Of a DNA stretch of 64,000 nt, positions 1-8,689 are shown one piece after another. Under the pieces are notes generated by a model. The model saw only the letters and a program-made list of their open reading frames with translations. It had not been told where the DNA came from and did no database searches. The stretch comes from Halomonas getboli. GTDB taxonomy: Bacteria; Pseudomonadota; Gammaproteobacteria; Pseudomonadales; Halomonadaceae. The stretch covers positions 248,001 through 312,000 of the forward strand of contig NZ_JALMEW010000004.1 in NCBI RefSeq assembly GCF_023094245.1, written 5' to 3'. Each line of letters begins with the position of its first letter. The first letter of the stretch is position 1. Both the position numbers and the translations under genes were made by a program.

Positions 1-92
1 CCGGCGCCCTCGTCGAGTTCCAGCTCGTCCTCCGTCTCGGCCTCGACCCACTCCAGGCCGTCCTGTTCATAGCGCTGATCGTCTTCGCTCAT
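1..92 (-). CDS. Partial CDS, unknown acidic N-terminus
   Basis: Only the first 30 codons are inside the window, reading MSEDDQRYEQDGLEWVEAE and continuing very acidic (about half D/E). The ATG at 92 is preceded on the minus strand by a purine-rich AGGATGAGG stretch that can serve as ribosome binding site. The gene lies downstream of, and co-oriented with, the DUF945 gene, so it is probably the last visible member of the rib-nus-thi operon. I do not recognise the family. The acidic N-terminus is typical of many halophile proteins and gives no function. Confidence 0.6.
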   Translation of the reverse strand, partial: MSEDDQRYEQDGLEWVEAETEDELELDEGA

Positions 93-170
93 GCGTACCT
101 CATCCTGAAGGAACGGGACATCGCGACCCGTGATGTCTTCGGAATGCGGGCGACGGCGCCGAACTTCAAG

Positions 171-1412
171 TCATCGCCACCGTTCGAGCACCGGCGGCAG
201 TGGCCGGCCGTTGAGTCTGACCTTGCCGCGTACCACGTCGACCTGCAGCTCTCGGGTGTCCAGCGGCAGCCCCAGGCCAAGGGCGATCACCGGCGGCAGG
301 TCCTGCCACAGGAAGTCGCCGTCGAGCCGCTGGCGCCAGGCCGCACGCTCGGTGTCGGTATTCAGCGCCAGCGGCTCCAGGGCATCGAGGTCGCGGGCGT
401 CGAACACCAGCACGCCCTTGCCGGTGAGCGACAGCCCCAGCATGGGGCTGTCCAGGTCGGCGTCGAGGATGTCCAGCCGCGGCGAATCGACCAGCAGCTC
501 GCGCAACACCGGCGTCAGCGCTTCCTCCGGCGGGCGCTCGCCCGCGTCAAGCTGGCCGCGCGTCGCTTGATGACGCAGCAGGTTGCCCAGCCGACGCAGG
601 GCATCGGCATCGATGCGAGAGAGCTCGCCGGCGAGCGTCCCCGTCAGCAGCACCTCGTCGCCCGAGAGCACCTGGCCGACGTCGAGCCTGCCCTTCAAGC
701 GCAGCTCCTCGGCGTCCAGCACGGTGTTCGTCTGCAGCGTGATCTCGCCGGCGTCGAAGGCCAGCTCCGGCGAGCGCCAGGCCAGGTCCTCGATGCGCAA
801 GCGATCGTTCTGATTGAAATGATAGGCGCCCTGGGTGTAGGCGAAGCGGCTCTCCAGCACCAGCGGGCCGGCGCTCAGGCTGGCCTCGCCGTCATCGAGG
901 CGCAGCTCCGCCAGCCGCGCGCGCAGCCGCCAGTCGCCGACGTCGCCGTGCACGGCGACGCGGCCGCCCTGCAGGGTCAGGGTGCGCGCCTGCTGCTGGA
1001 AGACGATCGGCGCCAGTTCCAGGGTGGCATCGAGGGTGGAGGAATAGGGGCGGAAGTGGGCTTCCCACTGCGGCGGCGCGCCGGCGGCCCCCGACGAGGC
1101 CTCGGTCGCCTCGCCCAGATGCGGGCGCAGGGTACCGTCGAGCCGGGTCTCCAGCACGCCGTGTCGGGCCCGGTAGACGAGATCGAGGTGCCAGGCGTTA
1201 CCCAACAGCGGCGACAGATGAATGACGCCGTGAGAAGTCAGCCAGCCGCGCTCGATATCGCTGCGGCTCACCCGCAGCTCGCCGTCGGCCTGGAGCTCCT
1301 CGACGGCCCGGGCCAGCTCGCGCTCGAACAGCAGCCCGGAGAGGGTCTGGGCCACCGCCCAGGCCAGGGCCAGCATCGCCAGCACCGGCACGATCAAGCG
1401 CTCCTTGCGCAT
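171..1412 (-). CDS. DUF945 (YdgA-like) family protein
   Basis: A 413-residue protein with one N-terminal membrane anchor or signal (IVPVLAMLALAWAVAQTL, residues about 8-25) followed by a long extracytoplasmic domain rich in beta-strand alternation. This is the layout of the YdgA/DUF945 family, whose biochemical role is not established. ATG at 1412 is preferred over GTG at 1415 because AAGGAG then sits 6 bases upstream. It lies 53 bp downstream of pgpA in the same direction, so it is probably the tail of the ribD-pgpA operon. Family membership is recognised from overall layout and sequence feel, not a profile search. Confidence 0.65.
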   Translation of the reverse strand: MRKERLIVPVLAMLALAWAVAQTLSGLLFERELARAVEELQADGELRVSRSDIERGWLTSHGVIHLSPLLGNAWHLDLVYRARHGVLETRLDGTLRPHLGEATEASSGAAGAPPQWEAHFRPYSSTLDATLELAPIVFQQQARTLTLQGGRVAVHGDVGDWRLRARLAELRLDDGEASLSAGPLVLESRFAYTQGAYHFNQNDRLRIEDLAWRSPELAFDAGEITLQTNTVLDAEELRLKGRLDVGQVLSGDEVLLTGTLAGELSRIDADALRRLGNLLRHQATRGQLDAGERPPEEALTPVLRELLVDSPRLDILDADLDSPMLGLSLTGKGVLVFDARDLDALEPLALNTDTERAAWRQRLDGDFLWQDLPPVIALGLGLPLDTRELQVDVVRGKVRLNGRPLPPVLERWR

Positions 1413-1465
1413 CACTCACTCCTTGTCGCCGAGACGCCCTGCCCCGAGCCGATACGCCTCCGAGC

Positions 1466-1939
1466 TCAGTGGAGCCAGAACCACAGGTGCATGGTACACC
1501 AGGCGTAGGCGCTGGCCAGGACGTCGTCGATCATGATGCCGAAGCCGCCGGCCACGCGGCGGTCGGCCCAGCGGATCGGCCAGGGCTTGAAGACGTCGAA
1601 CACCCGGAACACCGCGAAGCCCCACAGCGCGGCCTCCCAGGAGAAGGGCACCGCGGTCATGGTCAGCCAGTAGCCGACGAACTCGTCCCAGACGATGCCC
1701 GAGTGGTCGTGGACCCCGAGATCGCGAGACGTCTTGTCGCACAGCCAGACGCCCCACACGAAGGTGATCGCCACCACGATCAGGTACCAGCCGAGGGGCA
1801 GCTCCGACATCAGCCAGTAGAAGGGAATGGCCGCCACGGTGCCGACGGTGCCCGGGGCGAAGGGTACCGCGCCGCTGCCGAAGCCGAAGGCGAGGAAGTG
1901 GACCGGCCGATGCCAGACGCTCTGGGGGGCGCGGTTCAT
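1466..1939 (-). CDS. pgpA: Phosphatidylglycerophosphatase A
   Basis: Dephosphorylates phosphatidylglycerophosphate to phosphatidylglycerol in the inner membrane. The 157-residue protein carries the family landmarks: FGSGAVPFAPGTVGTVAA near the N-terminus, WDEFVGYW in the middle (the conserved acidic D-E-x-x-G) and MIDDVLAS near the C-terminus, with hydrophobic spans between them. Its ATG overlaps the thiL stop as ATGA, so translation is probably coupled. A much longer in-frame upstream extension exists but lies wholly inside thiL and is not coding. The thiL-pgpA pairing is standard in gammaproteobacteria. Confidence 0.95.
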   Translation of the reverse strand: MNRAPQSVWHRPVHFLAFGFGSGAVPFAPGTVGTVAAIPFYWLMSELPLGWYLIVVAITFVWGVWLCDKTSRDLGVHDHSGIVWDEFVGYWLTMTAVPFSWEAALWGFAVFRVFDVFKPWPIRWADRRVAGGFGIMIDDVLASAYAWCTMHLWFWLH

Positions 1940-2889
1940 GGCGTGTCTCCTGAGAAGTGCTGCCAGCCCGCGGCGCCGTCCGGCACCGCGCCGGTGATGC
2001 CGGGGGCCTCGCTCACCCGGCCGATCGCGGTCAGCGCCAGCCCCTCGGCCGCCAGCCGCGCCCGGGCCGGTTCGAGGTGCGCCTCGGGCAGCGTCACTAG
2101 CAGTTCGTAGTCGTCGCCGCCGCGCAGGGCCGCGTGCAGAGCCTCGTCGTCGCCGAGTGCCGTCGCCAGCCCCTCGGCCAGCGGCAGCGCCTCCGGCGTC
2201 AGGGCCGCGCCCACGCCGGAGGCCGTGCACAGATGGCCGAGGTCGGCCAGCAGGCCGTCCGAGACGTCGATCGCCGCCGAAGCCAGCTCGCGCAGTGCCA
2301 GGCCAGCTCCGAGCCGCGGCTCGGGGCGTAGATAGCGGCGCAGCAGGGCGTCGTCGCAGTCGCGCTCGCCGGCCTGCCAGCGGGCCAGGCCCCCGGCGCC
2401 GCCGCCGAGGGCACCGGTCACCGCCAACACCTCGCCGGGCCGGGCACCGGCACGGGTCAGGGCCAGCCCCTCGGGCACCTCGCCCATCACCGTCACGCCC
2501 ACGGCCAGCTCGCCGCGGGTGACGTCGCCGCCGGCCAGCGCCACGCCGGCGGCGGCGCACAGCGCATGAAAGCCGGCCGCGAAGTCCGCGACCCAGGCCT
2601 CATCGGCCTCGAGCAGGGTCAGCGACATCAGGCACCAGCGGGCCCGGGCGCCCATGGCGGCCAGGTCGCTGAGGCTGACCGCCAGCGCCCGATGGCCGAT
2701 GGCGTCGGCCGGGGCCCCGGCGGGAAAGTGAACGTCGGCCACCGAGGTGTCGACGCTCACCGCCAGCCGCATGCCGGGCGTGGGCGCGAGCAGCGCGCAG
2801 TCGTCGCCGACACCGAGGCTCACGCCGGCGCCGCCGCCGGCGGGCGCCGGGGCGAGATAGCGGGCGATCAGCTCGAATTCGCTGGACAT
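1936..2889 (-). CDS. thiL: Thiamine-monophosphate kinase
   Basis: Phosphorylates thiamine monophosphate to thiamine diphosphate with ATP, the last step of cofactor synthesis. The 317-residue length is normal for ThiL. Visible motifs are the N-terminal GVGDDCALL and SVDTSVADVHFP segments (metal and nucleotide binding in the PurM/ThiL fold), the central GGDVTRGELAVGVTVMGE strand and AIDVSDGLLADLGHL. It starts 13 bp after nusB ends and overlaps pgpA by 4 bp, the classic nusB-thiL-pgpA arrangement. Confidence 0.95.
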   Translation of the reverse strand: MSSEFELIARYLAPAPAGGGAGVSLGVGDDCALLAPTPGMRLAVSVDTSVADVHFPAGAPADAIGHRALAVSLSDLAAMGARARWCLMSLTLLEADEAWVADFAAGFHALCAAAGVALAGGDVTRGELAVGVTVMGEVPEGLALTRAGARPGEVLAVTGALGGGAGGLARWQAGERDCDDALLRRYLRPEPRLGAGLALRELASAAIDVSDGLLADLGHLCTASGVGAALTPEALPLAEGLATALGDDEALHAALRGGDDYELLVTLPEAHLEPARARLAAEGLALTAIGRVSEAPGITGAVPDGAAGWQHFSGDTP

Positions 2890-2902
2890 CGGTTCGAGGC
2901 CT

Positions 2903-3402
2903 TCAGCGTCGACGCGCGGAGACCTCGGCGCCGCGCAGCTTGGCGGCGAGCTTGTCGAGGATGCCGTTGACGTACTTGTGCCCCTCGGTGGCGCCGAAGG
3001 ACTTGGCCAGCTCGACGCCCTCGTTGATCACCGCGCGGTACGGCACCTCGGGGCGCTTGGCGAGCTCGTAGGCGCCCAGACGCAGGATCGCCAGTTCGAT
3101 CAGGTCGAGGTCCTCGAGGCGACGGTCGAGCAGCGGCGCGATGGCGGCGTCGAGTTCGCGGCGGTTGCGCGCCACCTCGTGCAGCAGCTGGTGGAACAGT
3201 GCCAGGTCGGCGATGCCCATCACCTTGTGCCAGTTCTCGTGATCTTCCAGGTCGTCATCGGCGATCTGGCTGCGGAACTCGGCCTCGACGGCGGCGATCG
3301 GCTTCTCGGTCAGCTGCCACTGGTAGAGACCCTGGACGGCCAGCTCACGGGCCGCATGACGGGCCAGCTGTGCCTTGGAAGGCTCGCGACGCTGTTCGCT
3401 CA

Positions 3403-3403
<1 letters not shown>
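2903..3403 (-). CDS. nusB: Transcription antitermination factor NusB
   Basis: RNA-binding factor that acts with NusE/S10 in rRNA antitermination. The 166-residue product begins MSEQRREPSKAQLARHAARE and contains RELAVQGLYQWQL, the typical NusB first helix, and the C-terminal RAVINEGVELAKSFGATEGH motif close to VNGILDKLA. A longer in-frame extension upstream lies inside ribH. The ATG chosen shares one base with the ribH stop (TGATG), so it is probably translated by re-initiation. The ribH-nusB pairing is conserved across proteobacteria. Confidence 0.95.
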
Positions 3404-3891
<488 letters not shown>

Positions 3892-3926
3892 GGTCTCTTT
3901 CCTGCTGAACCCGATGAAAACGGAAT

Positions 3927-3958
3927 CGCCGGGGCGTACGACGGACGACGCCCCGGCG
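3927..3958 (-). terminator. Hairpin between ribB-type gene and ribH
   Basis: A perfect 11-bp stem (CGCCGGGGCGT at 3927-3937 pairing with 3948-3958) and a 10-base loop. On the minus strand it is followed by ATTCCGTTTTC, a weak T-rich run. It sits inside the operon, so it may be a partial terminator or an mRNA-processing or stabilising hairpin that sets the ratio of RibB to the RibH-NusB-ThiL segment. No FMN-riboswitch consensus is visible here. Confidence 0.55.
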
Positions 3959-3976
3959 AGATGTCAGATGAAGGCG

Positions 3977-5143
3977 TCAGGCGCCGTCGTTACCCTCGGC
4001 GGCCGGTGTCTGGCCGGGCTCGAGGCGCTCGACCACTTCCAGGTCGAAGCCGGAAAGCGCCGAGAACTTCCACGGCGAACTGAGCAGGCGCATGCGGCCC
4101 ACGCCCAGCTCGCGCAGGATCTGCGATCCCGTGCCGATCGTCAGGTAGTTGCCGGCGCCGTCGGAATCGGTGGTGCGCGGTGTCCGGCGCCGCTCGAGGA
4201 AGACCTCGAGCAGGTCATGCAGATCCTGCGACGGGCGGCCGTCGTCGAGCAGCACGAAGACGCCGTGCTCGGCGCGGGCGACCTCGGCAATCGCCTCATG
4301 GGCGGTCCAGCTGTCGTGCTCGCCCTTCTGCAGCTGCAGCAGGTCGCGCATCACATTGGAAAGATGCACGCGTACCGTGGTCAGTGCCTCGGGGTGCGGC
4401 CGCCCCTTGACCAGGGCCAGGTGATGGGCGCCCTGGATGCGGTCGCGGAACACATGCAGCATCAGCTCGCCGTGGGGCGTCTGCACGGGCATCGACTCCA
4501 GCGATTCGACGGTCTGCTCGTTGTGGATGCGATAGTGGATCAGGTCGGCGATGGTGCCCATCTTCAACCCATGCTCGCGGGCGAAGACCTCGAGCTCGGG
4601 GCGGCGCGCCATGCTGCCGTCCTCGTTCATCACCTCGCAGATCACGCCGCTGGGGTCCAGCCCGGCCAGGGCCGACAGGTCGCAGGCCGCCTCGGTGTGG
4701 CCGGCGCGACGCAGCACGCCGCCGGGCTCGGCCATCAGCGGGAAGATATGGCCGGGCTGGACGATGTCGGTCGGCTCGGCGTCGCGGGCCACCGCCGCCT
4801 GGACGGTGCGCGCGCGGTCGGCGGCGGAAATTCCGGTGCTGACGCCCTCGGCGGCCTCGATGGAGAGCGTGAACTTGGTGCCGAAGCCGGAGCCGTTGTC
4901 GCGCACCATCAGCGGCAGCTGCAGGCGCTCGCAGCGCTCGCGAGTCATCGGCAGGCAGATCAGGCCGCGGGCGTGGCGAGCCATGAAGTTGATGTGCTCG
5001 GCCTCCACCTTCTCGGCGGCCATGATGATATCGCCCTCGTTCTCGCGATCCTCATCGTCCATCAGGATCACCATCCGCCCCTGGCGAATGTCCTCGATCA
5101 GCTCGGCGATGGGGGCCAGCCCCCCTGCGGAGGAGTGCTCCAT
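3977..5143 (-). CDS. ribB: 3,4-dihydroxy-2-butanone-4-P synthase with degenerate RibA domain
   Basis: The N-terminal half (residues about 10-205) is a full DHBP synthase domain with the metal-binding MDDEDRENEGDIIMAAE acidic loop at about 28-44 and the FMARHARGLICLPMT segment. The C-terminal half has the fold length of GTP cyclohydrolase II, but the zinc and catalytic core (C-x-RCDC in RibA) is replaced by VRVHLSNVMRDLL. It should therefore make only dihydroxybutanone phosphate, like the characterised RibBX proteins; an active ribA must lie elsewhere. ATG at 5143 is chosen over an in-frame start 15 codons upstream because TGGAG lies 6 bases before it and family homology begins just after. Confidence 0.9.
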   Translation of the reverse strand: MEHSSAGGLAPIAELIEDIRQGRMVILMDDEDRENEGDIIMAAEKVEAEHINFMARHARGLICLPMTRERCERLQLPLMVRDNGSGFGTKFTLSIEAAEGVSTGISAADRARTVQAAVARDAEPTDIVQPGHIFPLMAEPGGVLRRAGHTEAACDLSALAGLDPSGVICEVMNEDGSMARRPELEVFAREHGLKMGTIADLIHYRIHNEQTVESLESMPVQTPHGELMLHVFRDRIQGAHHLALVKGRPHPEALTTVRVHLSNVMRDLLQLQKGEHDSWTAHEAIAEVARAEHGVFVLLDDGRPSQDLHDLLEVFLERRRTPRTTDSDGAGNYLTIGTGSQILRELGVGRMRLLSSPWKFSALSGFDLEVVERLEPGQTPAAEGNDGA

Positions 5144-5332
5144 GGAATCTCCATTGACTCTGCTGCGGCCGTCGCGACGCGACGACACCGAAGTCGCCGA
5201 CGGGCGTCGCCCACTCGAAACCGCGTCAGGGTACCGTGGCGCGACCGCCGGCGCTAGTAGTGGCTCGCCCGGCGGCGCCCATCGAGCGGCCGCCGGCGTC
5301 CTCGAAATGGCCCGACGCGGGCGGCGGCAGGC

Positions 5333-6463
5333 TCAGGCGGGACGTGCGGTGATGCGCCAGTCACGCCCGACGGCGCGGATGTCGAGAATCTCCAGCGGCT
5401 TCTGCTCGGCCATGGTCTCGAGGCCCGGCAGCGCGAACAGCGGACGTGCCTCGCCGCCGAGCAGAGTCGGGGCGACGAACAGCTGCATCTCGTCGACCAG
5501 CCCGGCGTCCAGCATGGCGCCGGCCAGGGTCGCGCCGGTCTCGAGCAGCGCCTCGTTCACGTCCTCGCGCTCGGCCAGATGCGCCAGCAGGGCGGCCAGA
5601 TCGACGCGTCCGCCCTCGCCCGCGGGCAGCGCCAGCACCTCGGCGCCGGCGGCCTGGAGGCGCTCGCGGCGCTCGGCGTCGTGGCCCTCGACGGTGGCCA
5701 CCAGGGTGCGCCCCGGCTCGCGCAGGCAGGCCGCCGCCTCGGGCAGACGCAGGCGGGAGTCGACCACCACCCGCAGCGGCTGGCGGGCGGCGATCGCCTC
5801 GGCGTCGGGCAGCTCGAGCTGCTCGGCGCGCAGGGTCAGCCGGGAGTTGTCGAAGATCACCGACTCGACGCCGGTGATCACCGCGCTGGAGCGGGCCCGC
5901 AGCCGCTGCACCTGGCAGCGCGCCCGGGGCCCGGTGATCCACTGGGATTCGCCGGAGCGCATGGCGGTACGGCCGTCGAGGCTCATCGCCATCTTCAGCC
6001 GCACGAAGGGCCTACCCTCGGCCATACGCGCGACGAAGCCGGGATTCAGCGCCCGAGCCTGGGCCTCGAGCAGGCCGACCTCGACCTCGATGCCGGCCTC
6101 GCGCAGCCGCGCGATGCCGTTGCCGGCCACCAGCGGGTTGGGGTCGCGCATCGCCACCATCACCTTCGCCACGCCGGCCGCGACCAGCGCCTCGGCGCAG
6201 GGCCCGGTGCGGCCGTGGTGGGAGCAGGGTTCCAGGGTCACGTAGGCGGTGGCGCCGCGGGCGGCCTCGCCGGCGTCACGCAGGGCGTGGACCTCGGCGT
6301 GGGGCTCGCCGGCACGCTGATGCCAGCCCTCTCCGACCCGGCGGCCGTCCTTCACCAGCACGCAGCCCACCCGCGGGTTGGGATCGGTGGTATAGAGGCC
6401 GCGCCGGGCCAGCACCAGGGCGCGAGCCATCCAGCTCTCGGGAGAACGCGCCACGGCGCTCAT
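5333..6463 (-). CDS. ribD: Bifunctional pyrimidine deaminase/reductase RibD
   Basis: Deaminates then reduces the pyrimidine intermediate of riboflavin synthesis. Residues about 8-150 form the zinc deaminase domain with HAEVHAL and [11 protein letters not shown], the His/Glu and two-Cys ligands. Residues about 155-376 are the reductase domain beginning [15 protein letters not shown]. At 376 residues it has full length. Start overlaps the nrdR stop as ATGA. Unusually, no riboflavin synthase gene (ribE/ribC) follows before the ribB-type gene; only 189 bp without a convincing ORF separate them. Confidence 0.95.
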   Translation of the reverse strand: MSAVARSPESWMARALVLARRGLYTTDPNPRVGCVLVKDGRRVGEGWHQRAGEPHAEVHALRDAGEAARGATAYVTLEPCSHHGRTGPCAEALVAAGVAKVMVAMRDPNPLVAGNGIARLREAGIEVEVGLLEAQARALNPGFVARMAEGRPFVRLKMAMSLDGRTAMRSGESQWITGPRARCQVQRLRARSSAVITGVESVIFDNSRLTLRAEQLELPDAEAIAARQPLRVVVDSRLRLPEAAACLREPGRTLVATVEGHDAERRERLQAAGAEVLALPAGEGGRVDLAALLAHLAEREDVNEALLETGATLAGAMLDAGLVDEMQLFVAPTLLGGEARPLFALPGLETMAEQKPLEILDIRAVGRDWRITARPA

Positions 6464-6945
6464 GATTCACCGGACCCGTCGGGCTGGAAGCTCGGCTCCT
6501 GGGCCAGGCGGTCGATCTCGGCGCGGAACTCGTCGATGTCCTGGAAGCGGCGATAGACCGAGGCGAAGCGGATATAGGCCACCTGATCGAGGCGCTTCAG
6601 GGCGTGCATGACCTCCTCGCCGACGTCCCGGGCGTGAATCTCGCGCTCACCGCGGGCGCGCAGGGTCTGGCGGATGCGCTCCACCGCGGCCTCGATCGAC
6701 TCGGCGCTCACCGGCCGCTTCTCCAGCGCGCGCAGCATGCCGGCGCGCAGCTTGGCCTCGTCGAACAGCTCCCGGGATCCGTCACCCTTGATCACTCGCG
6801 GCATCACCAGCTCGGCGGTCTCGTAGGTGGTGAAGCGCTCGCCGCAGGCCGCGCACTGGCGCCGCCGCCGCACCTGATCGCCGTCGACGACCAGTCGGGA
6901 ATCGGTCACGCGGGTGTCGGAGGCGCCACAGAAGGGACAGTGCAT
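6460..6945 (-). CDS. nrdR: Transcriptional repressor NrdR
   Basis: ATP-cone regulator of ribonucleotide reductase genes. The 161-residue protein starts [17 protein letters not shown] and has the second zinc-ribbon half [12 protein letters not shown], giving four Cys ligands. It then has the ATP-cone with [19 protein letters not shown] and VEEVMHAL-type helices and the conserved [17 protein letters not shown]. Start at 6945 follows the family, whose proteins begin with the zinc ribbon. It is first in the rib operon, divergent from the DsbG-like gene. Confidence 0.96.
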   Translation of the reverse strand: MHCPFCGASDTRVTDSRLVVDGDQVRRRRQCAACGERFTTYETAELVMPRVIKGDGSRELFDEAKLRAGMLRALEKRPVSAESIEAAVERIRQTLRARGEREIHARDVGEEVMHALKRLDQVAYIRFASVYRRFQDIDEFRAEIDRLAQEPSFQPDGSGES

Positions 6946-7067
6946 AAGCAGGGTTCCGGGTCGGGGACGAGTGTCGCCGCATTGTAACGGTTTTGGCCTC
7001 GAAGCCCCAGCGAACCCCGGAGCCACATCGCTGTCAGCAGAGGGCCACCCTTTCAAGGAGGATCGCC

Positions 7068-7817
7068 ATGCGCACCCTGCCCCGCGCCCTGCTGCCGGCC
7101 ACCCTGCTGCTGCCCCTCGCGGCGTCCGCCGACGAACTCCCCGCCCCGCTCCAGGCTCTCGAGGCCGAGGGCCTCGAGATACACGGCCGCTTCGAGGCGC
7201 CCGACGGGCTGACCGGCTACGCCGCCAGCGCCGGCGGCCGGCCGATGACGGTGTTCGTCACCGAGGACGGCGAGCATGCGGTGATCGGCAACCTGGTGGA
7301 CGCCGAGGGCCAGAACCTGTCACAGGCGCCACTGGACAGGCTGGTGCGCGCGCCCCAGGACGCCGAGACCTGGGCCGAGCTGGCGGACAGCGCCTGGATC
7401 GCCGACGGCCGCGACGACGCCGACCGCGTGGTCTACGTGTTCACCGATCCCAACTGCCCCTACTGCCGGCAGTTCTGGCAGGCCGCTCGCCCCTGGGTAG
7501 AGGCCGGGAAGGTCCAGCTGCGCCACGTGATGGTCGGCATCCTCGCCGCCGACAGCCCGCGCAAGGCGGTCTCGCTGCTGGCCGCCGACGATCCCTCCGC
7601 CGCGCTGGCCGCCCACGAGGGCGGCGAGCCGGTCGAGGTCCTCGATGCCCTGCCCCGCCGTCTGGAACTGGCCCTGCAGGACAACCACAACCTGATGGAC
7701 GGCCTCAGCCTGGTCGCCACCCCGGGCATCGTCTATCGCCAGGACGGCCTGCTGAAGACCGCCCAGGGCATGCCCCAACAGGACACGCTGACCGAGATTC
7801 TCGGACCACGTCCCTGA
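7068..7817 (+). CDS. DsbG-like periplasmic thiol:disulfide interchange protein
   Basis: A 249-residue protein with a signal peptide ([18 protein letters not shown], cleavage near residue 21), a DsbC/DsbG-type dimerisation segment (about 25-95) and a thioredoxin-fold domain with the active site [11 protein letters not shown] (Cys130 and Cys133) and a cis-Pro loop VATPGIVY. The CPYC motif matches DsbG, which protects exposed single Cys residues from sulfenylation in E. coli. An ideal AAGGAG box lies 7 bases before ATG. It converges on the YeeE/YedE gene with only 6 bp between stops, and its thiol chemistry would fit the sulfide operon next door, although that link is inference. Confidence 0.85.
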   Translation: MRTLPRALLPATLLLPLAASADELPAPLQALEAEGLEIHGRFEAPDGLTGYAASAGGRPMTVFVTEDGEHAVIGNLVDAEGQNLSQAPLDRLVRAPQDAETWAELADSAWIADGRDDADRVVYVFTDPNCPYCRQFWQAARPWVEAGKVQLRHVMVGILAADSPRKAVSLLAADDPSAALAAHEGGEPVEVLDALPRRLELALQDNHNLMDGLSLVATPGIVYRQDGLLKTAQGMPQQDTLTEILGPRP

Positions 7818-7823
7818 TTCGAC

Positions 7824-8225
7824 TCATACCCGCCGGGCAATGAACCAGCCGACGACCATGGCCGCCAGCATGGCGGCCAGCGGCAGGGTGAGCCCCGACA
7901 CCGAGGCGAAAGCCGGCCCCGGGCAGTAGCCGGAGAGCCCCCAGCCGACGCCGAACAGCGCCGCGCCGCCGAGCAGCCGGCCGTCCAGATCGCGCCGGGT
8001 GGGCAGCTGGAAGGCGCTGGCGAACAGCGGATTGGGCCGCCGCATGGCCAGCCGATAGCCGAAGAAGTTGGTTACCACGGCGCCGCCGAGCACGAACATC
8101 AGGGTCGGGTCCCAGTCGCCGGCGACGTCGAGGAAGCCGAGCACCCGCGCCGGGTCGGTCATGCCGGAAATCGCCAGCCCGAGCCCGAACAGCAGCCCGG
8201 CGATATAGGCCATCACGGATCTCAC
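7824..8225 (-). CDS. YeeE/YedE half-protein (DUF6691 type)
   Basis: Small polytopic membrane protein (133 residues, about four membrane spans) with FGLGLAISGMTDPARVLGFLDV near the N-terminus and GYCPGPAFAS, the conserved Cys motif of the second half of YeeE-type thiosulfate and sulfur-species transporters. GTG at 8225 is chosen because GGAGG lies 6 bases upstream and the codon overlaps the previous stop (GTGA); an internal ATG at 8213 is the alternative. With the next gene it forms a split YeeE/YedE pair, expected to move thiosulfate, persulfide or similar sulfur species across the inner membrane. Confidence 0.85.
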   Translation of the reverse strand: MRSVMAYIAGLLFGLGLAISGMTDPARVLGFLDVAGDWDPTLMFVLGGAVVTNFFGYRLAMRRPNPLFASAFQLPTRRDLDGRLLGGAALFGVGWGLSGYCPGPAFASVSGLTLPLAAMLAAMVVGWFIARRV

Positions 8226-8689
8226 GCGCCACCTCCCATCACGTGCCGGACCACGAACACGGTAACGACCGCCACCGCCAGGAACACCAGGGTCGCCGCC
8301 ATCGAGCGCGGCGACAGCCGGGCCAGGCCGCACACCCCGTGACCGCTGGTGCAGCCGCTACCGATGCCGGTGCCCACGCCCACCAGCAGGCCGGCGACCA
8401 GCATCGTCGCCACCCCGCCGGCCGGCGCGCCGATCACCGCCCCGGCCTGGCCCGCCACGTTGCCGAGCCCACCGCCGGCCAGGATCACCACCGCCGGCCC
8501 CGAGAGCAGCCCCAGCAAAAAGGCCAGCCGCCAGCCACTGTCGCCCTTCGGGCGCGCGGTGATCAGGGTACCGAGGATGCCGCTGATCCCGGCGATGCGC
8601 CCCAGCGTTATCATCAGCCAGGTAGCCGAGAGGCCGATCAGCACCCCGCCGATCAGGCCGTGAAGGCTCGCCGTCATGTCCACCGTCAT
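8222..8689 (-). CDS. YeeE/YedE family sulfur transporter, first half
   Basis: 155-residue membrane protein with about four hydrophobic spans and the motif GSGCTSGHGVCGLARLSPRS, the Cys-containing signature of the first half of YeeE/YedE proteins. Its start overlaps the SulP stop (ATGA) and its stop overlaps the other half (GTGA), so the two halves and SulP are almost certainly co-translated. In bacteria with BigR-type sulfide operons such pairs accompany SQR and persulfide dioxygenase. The transported species is not determinable from sequence. Confidence 0.87.
   Translation of the reverse strand: MTVDMTASLHGLIGGVLIGLSATWLMITLGRIAGISGILGTLITARPKGDSGWRLAFLLGLLSGPAVVILAGGGLGNVAGQAGAVIGAPAGGVATMLVAGLLVGVGTGIGSGCTSGHGVCGLARLSPRSMAATLVFLAVAVVTVFVVRHVMGGGA

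Noticed and set aside
5144..5332. FMN riboswitch before the ribB-type gene
   Set aside because: The conserved riboswitch cores were looked for on the minus strand and not found.
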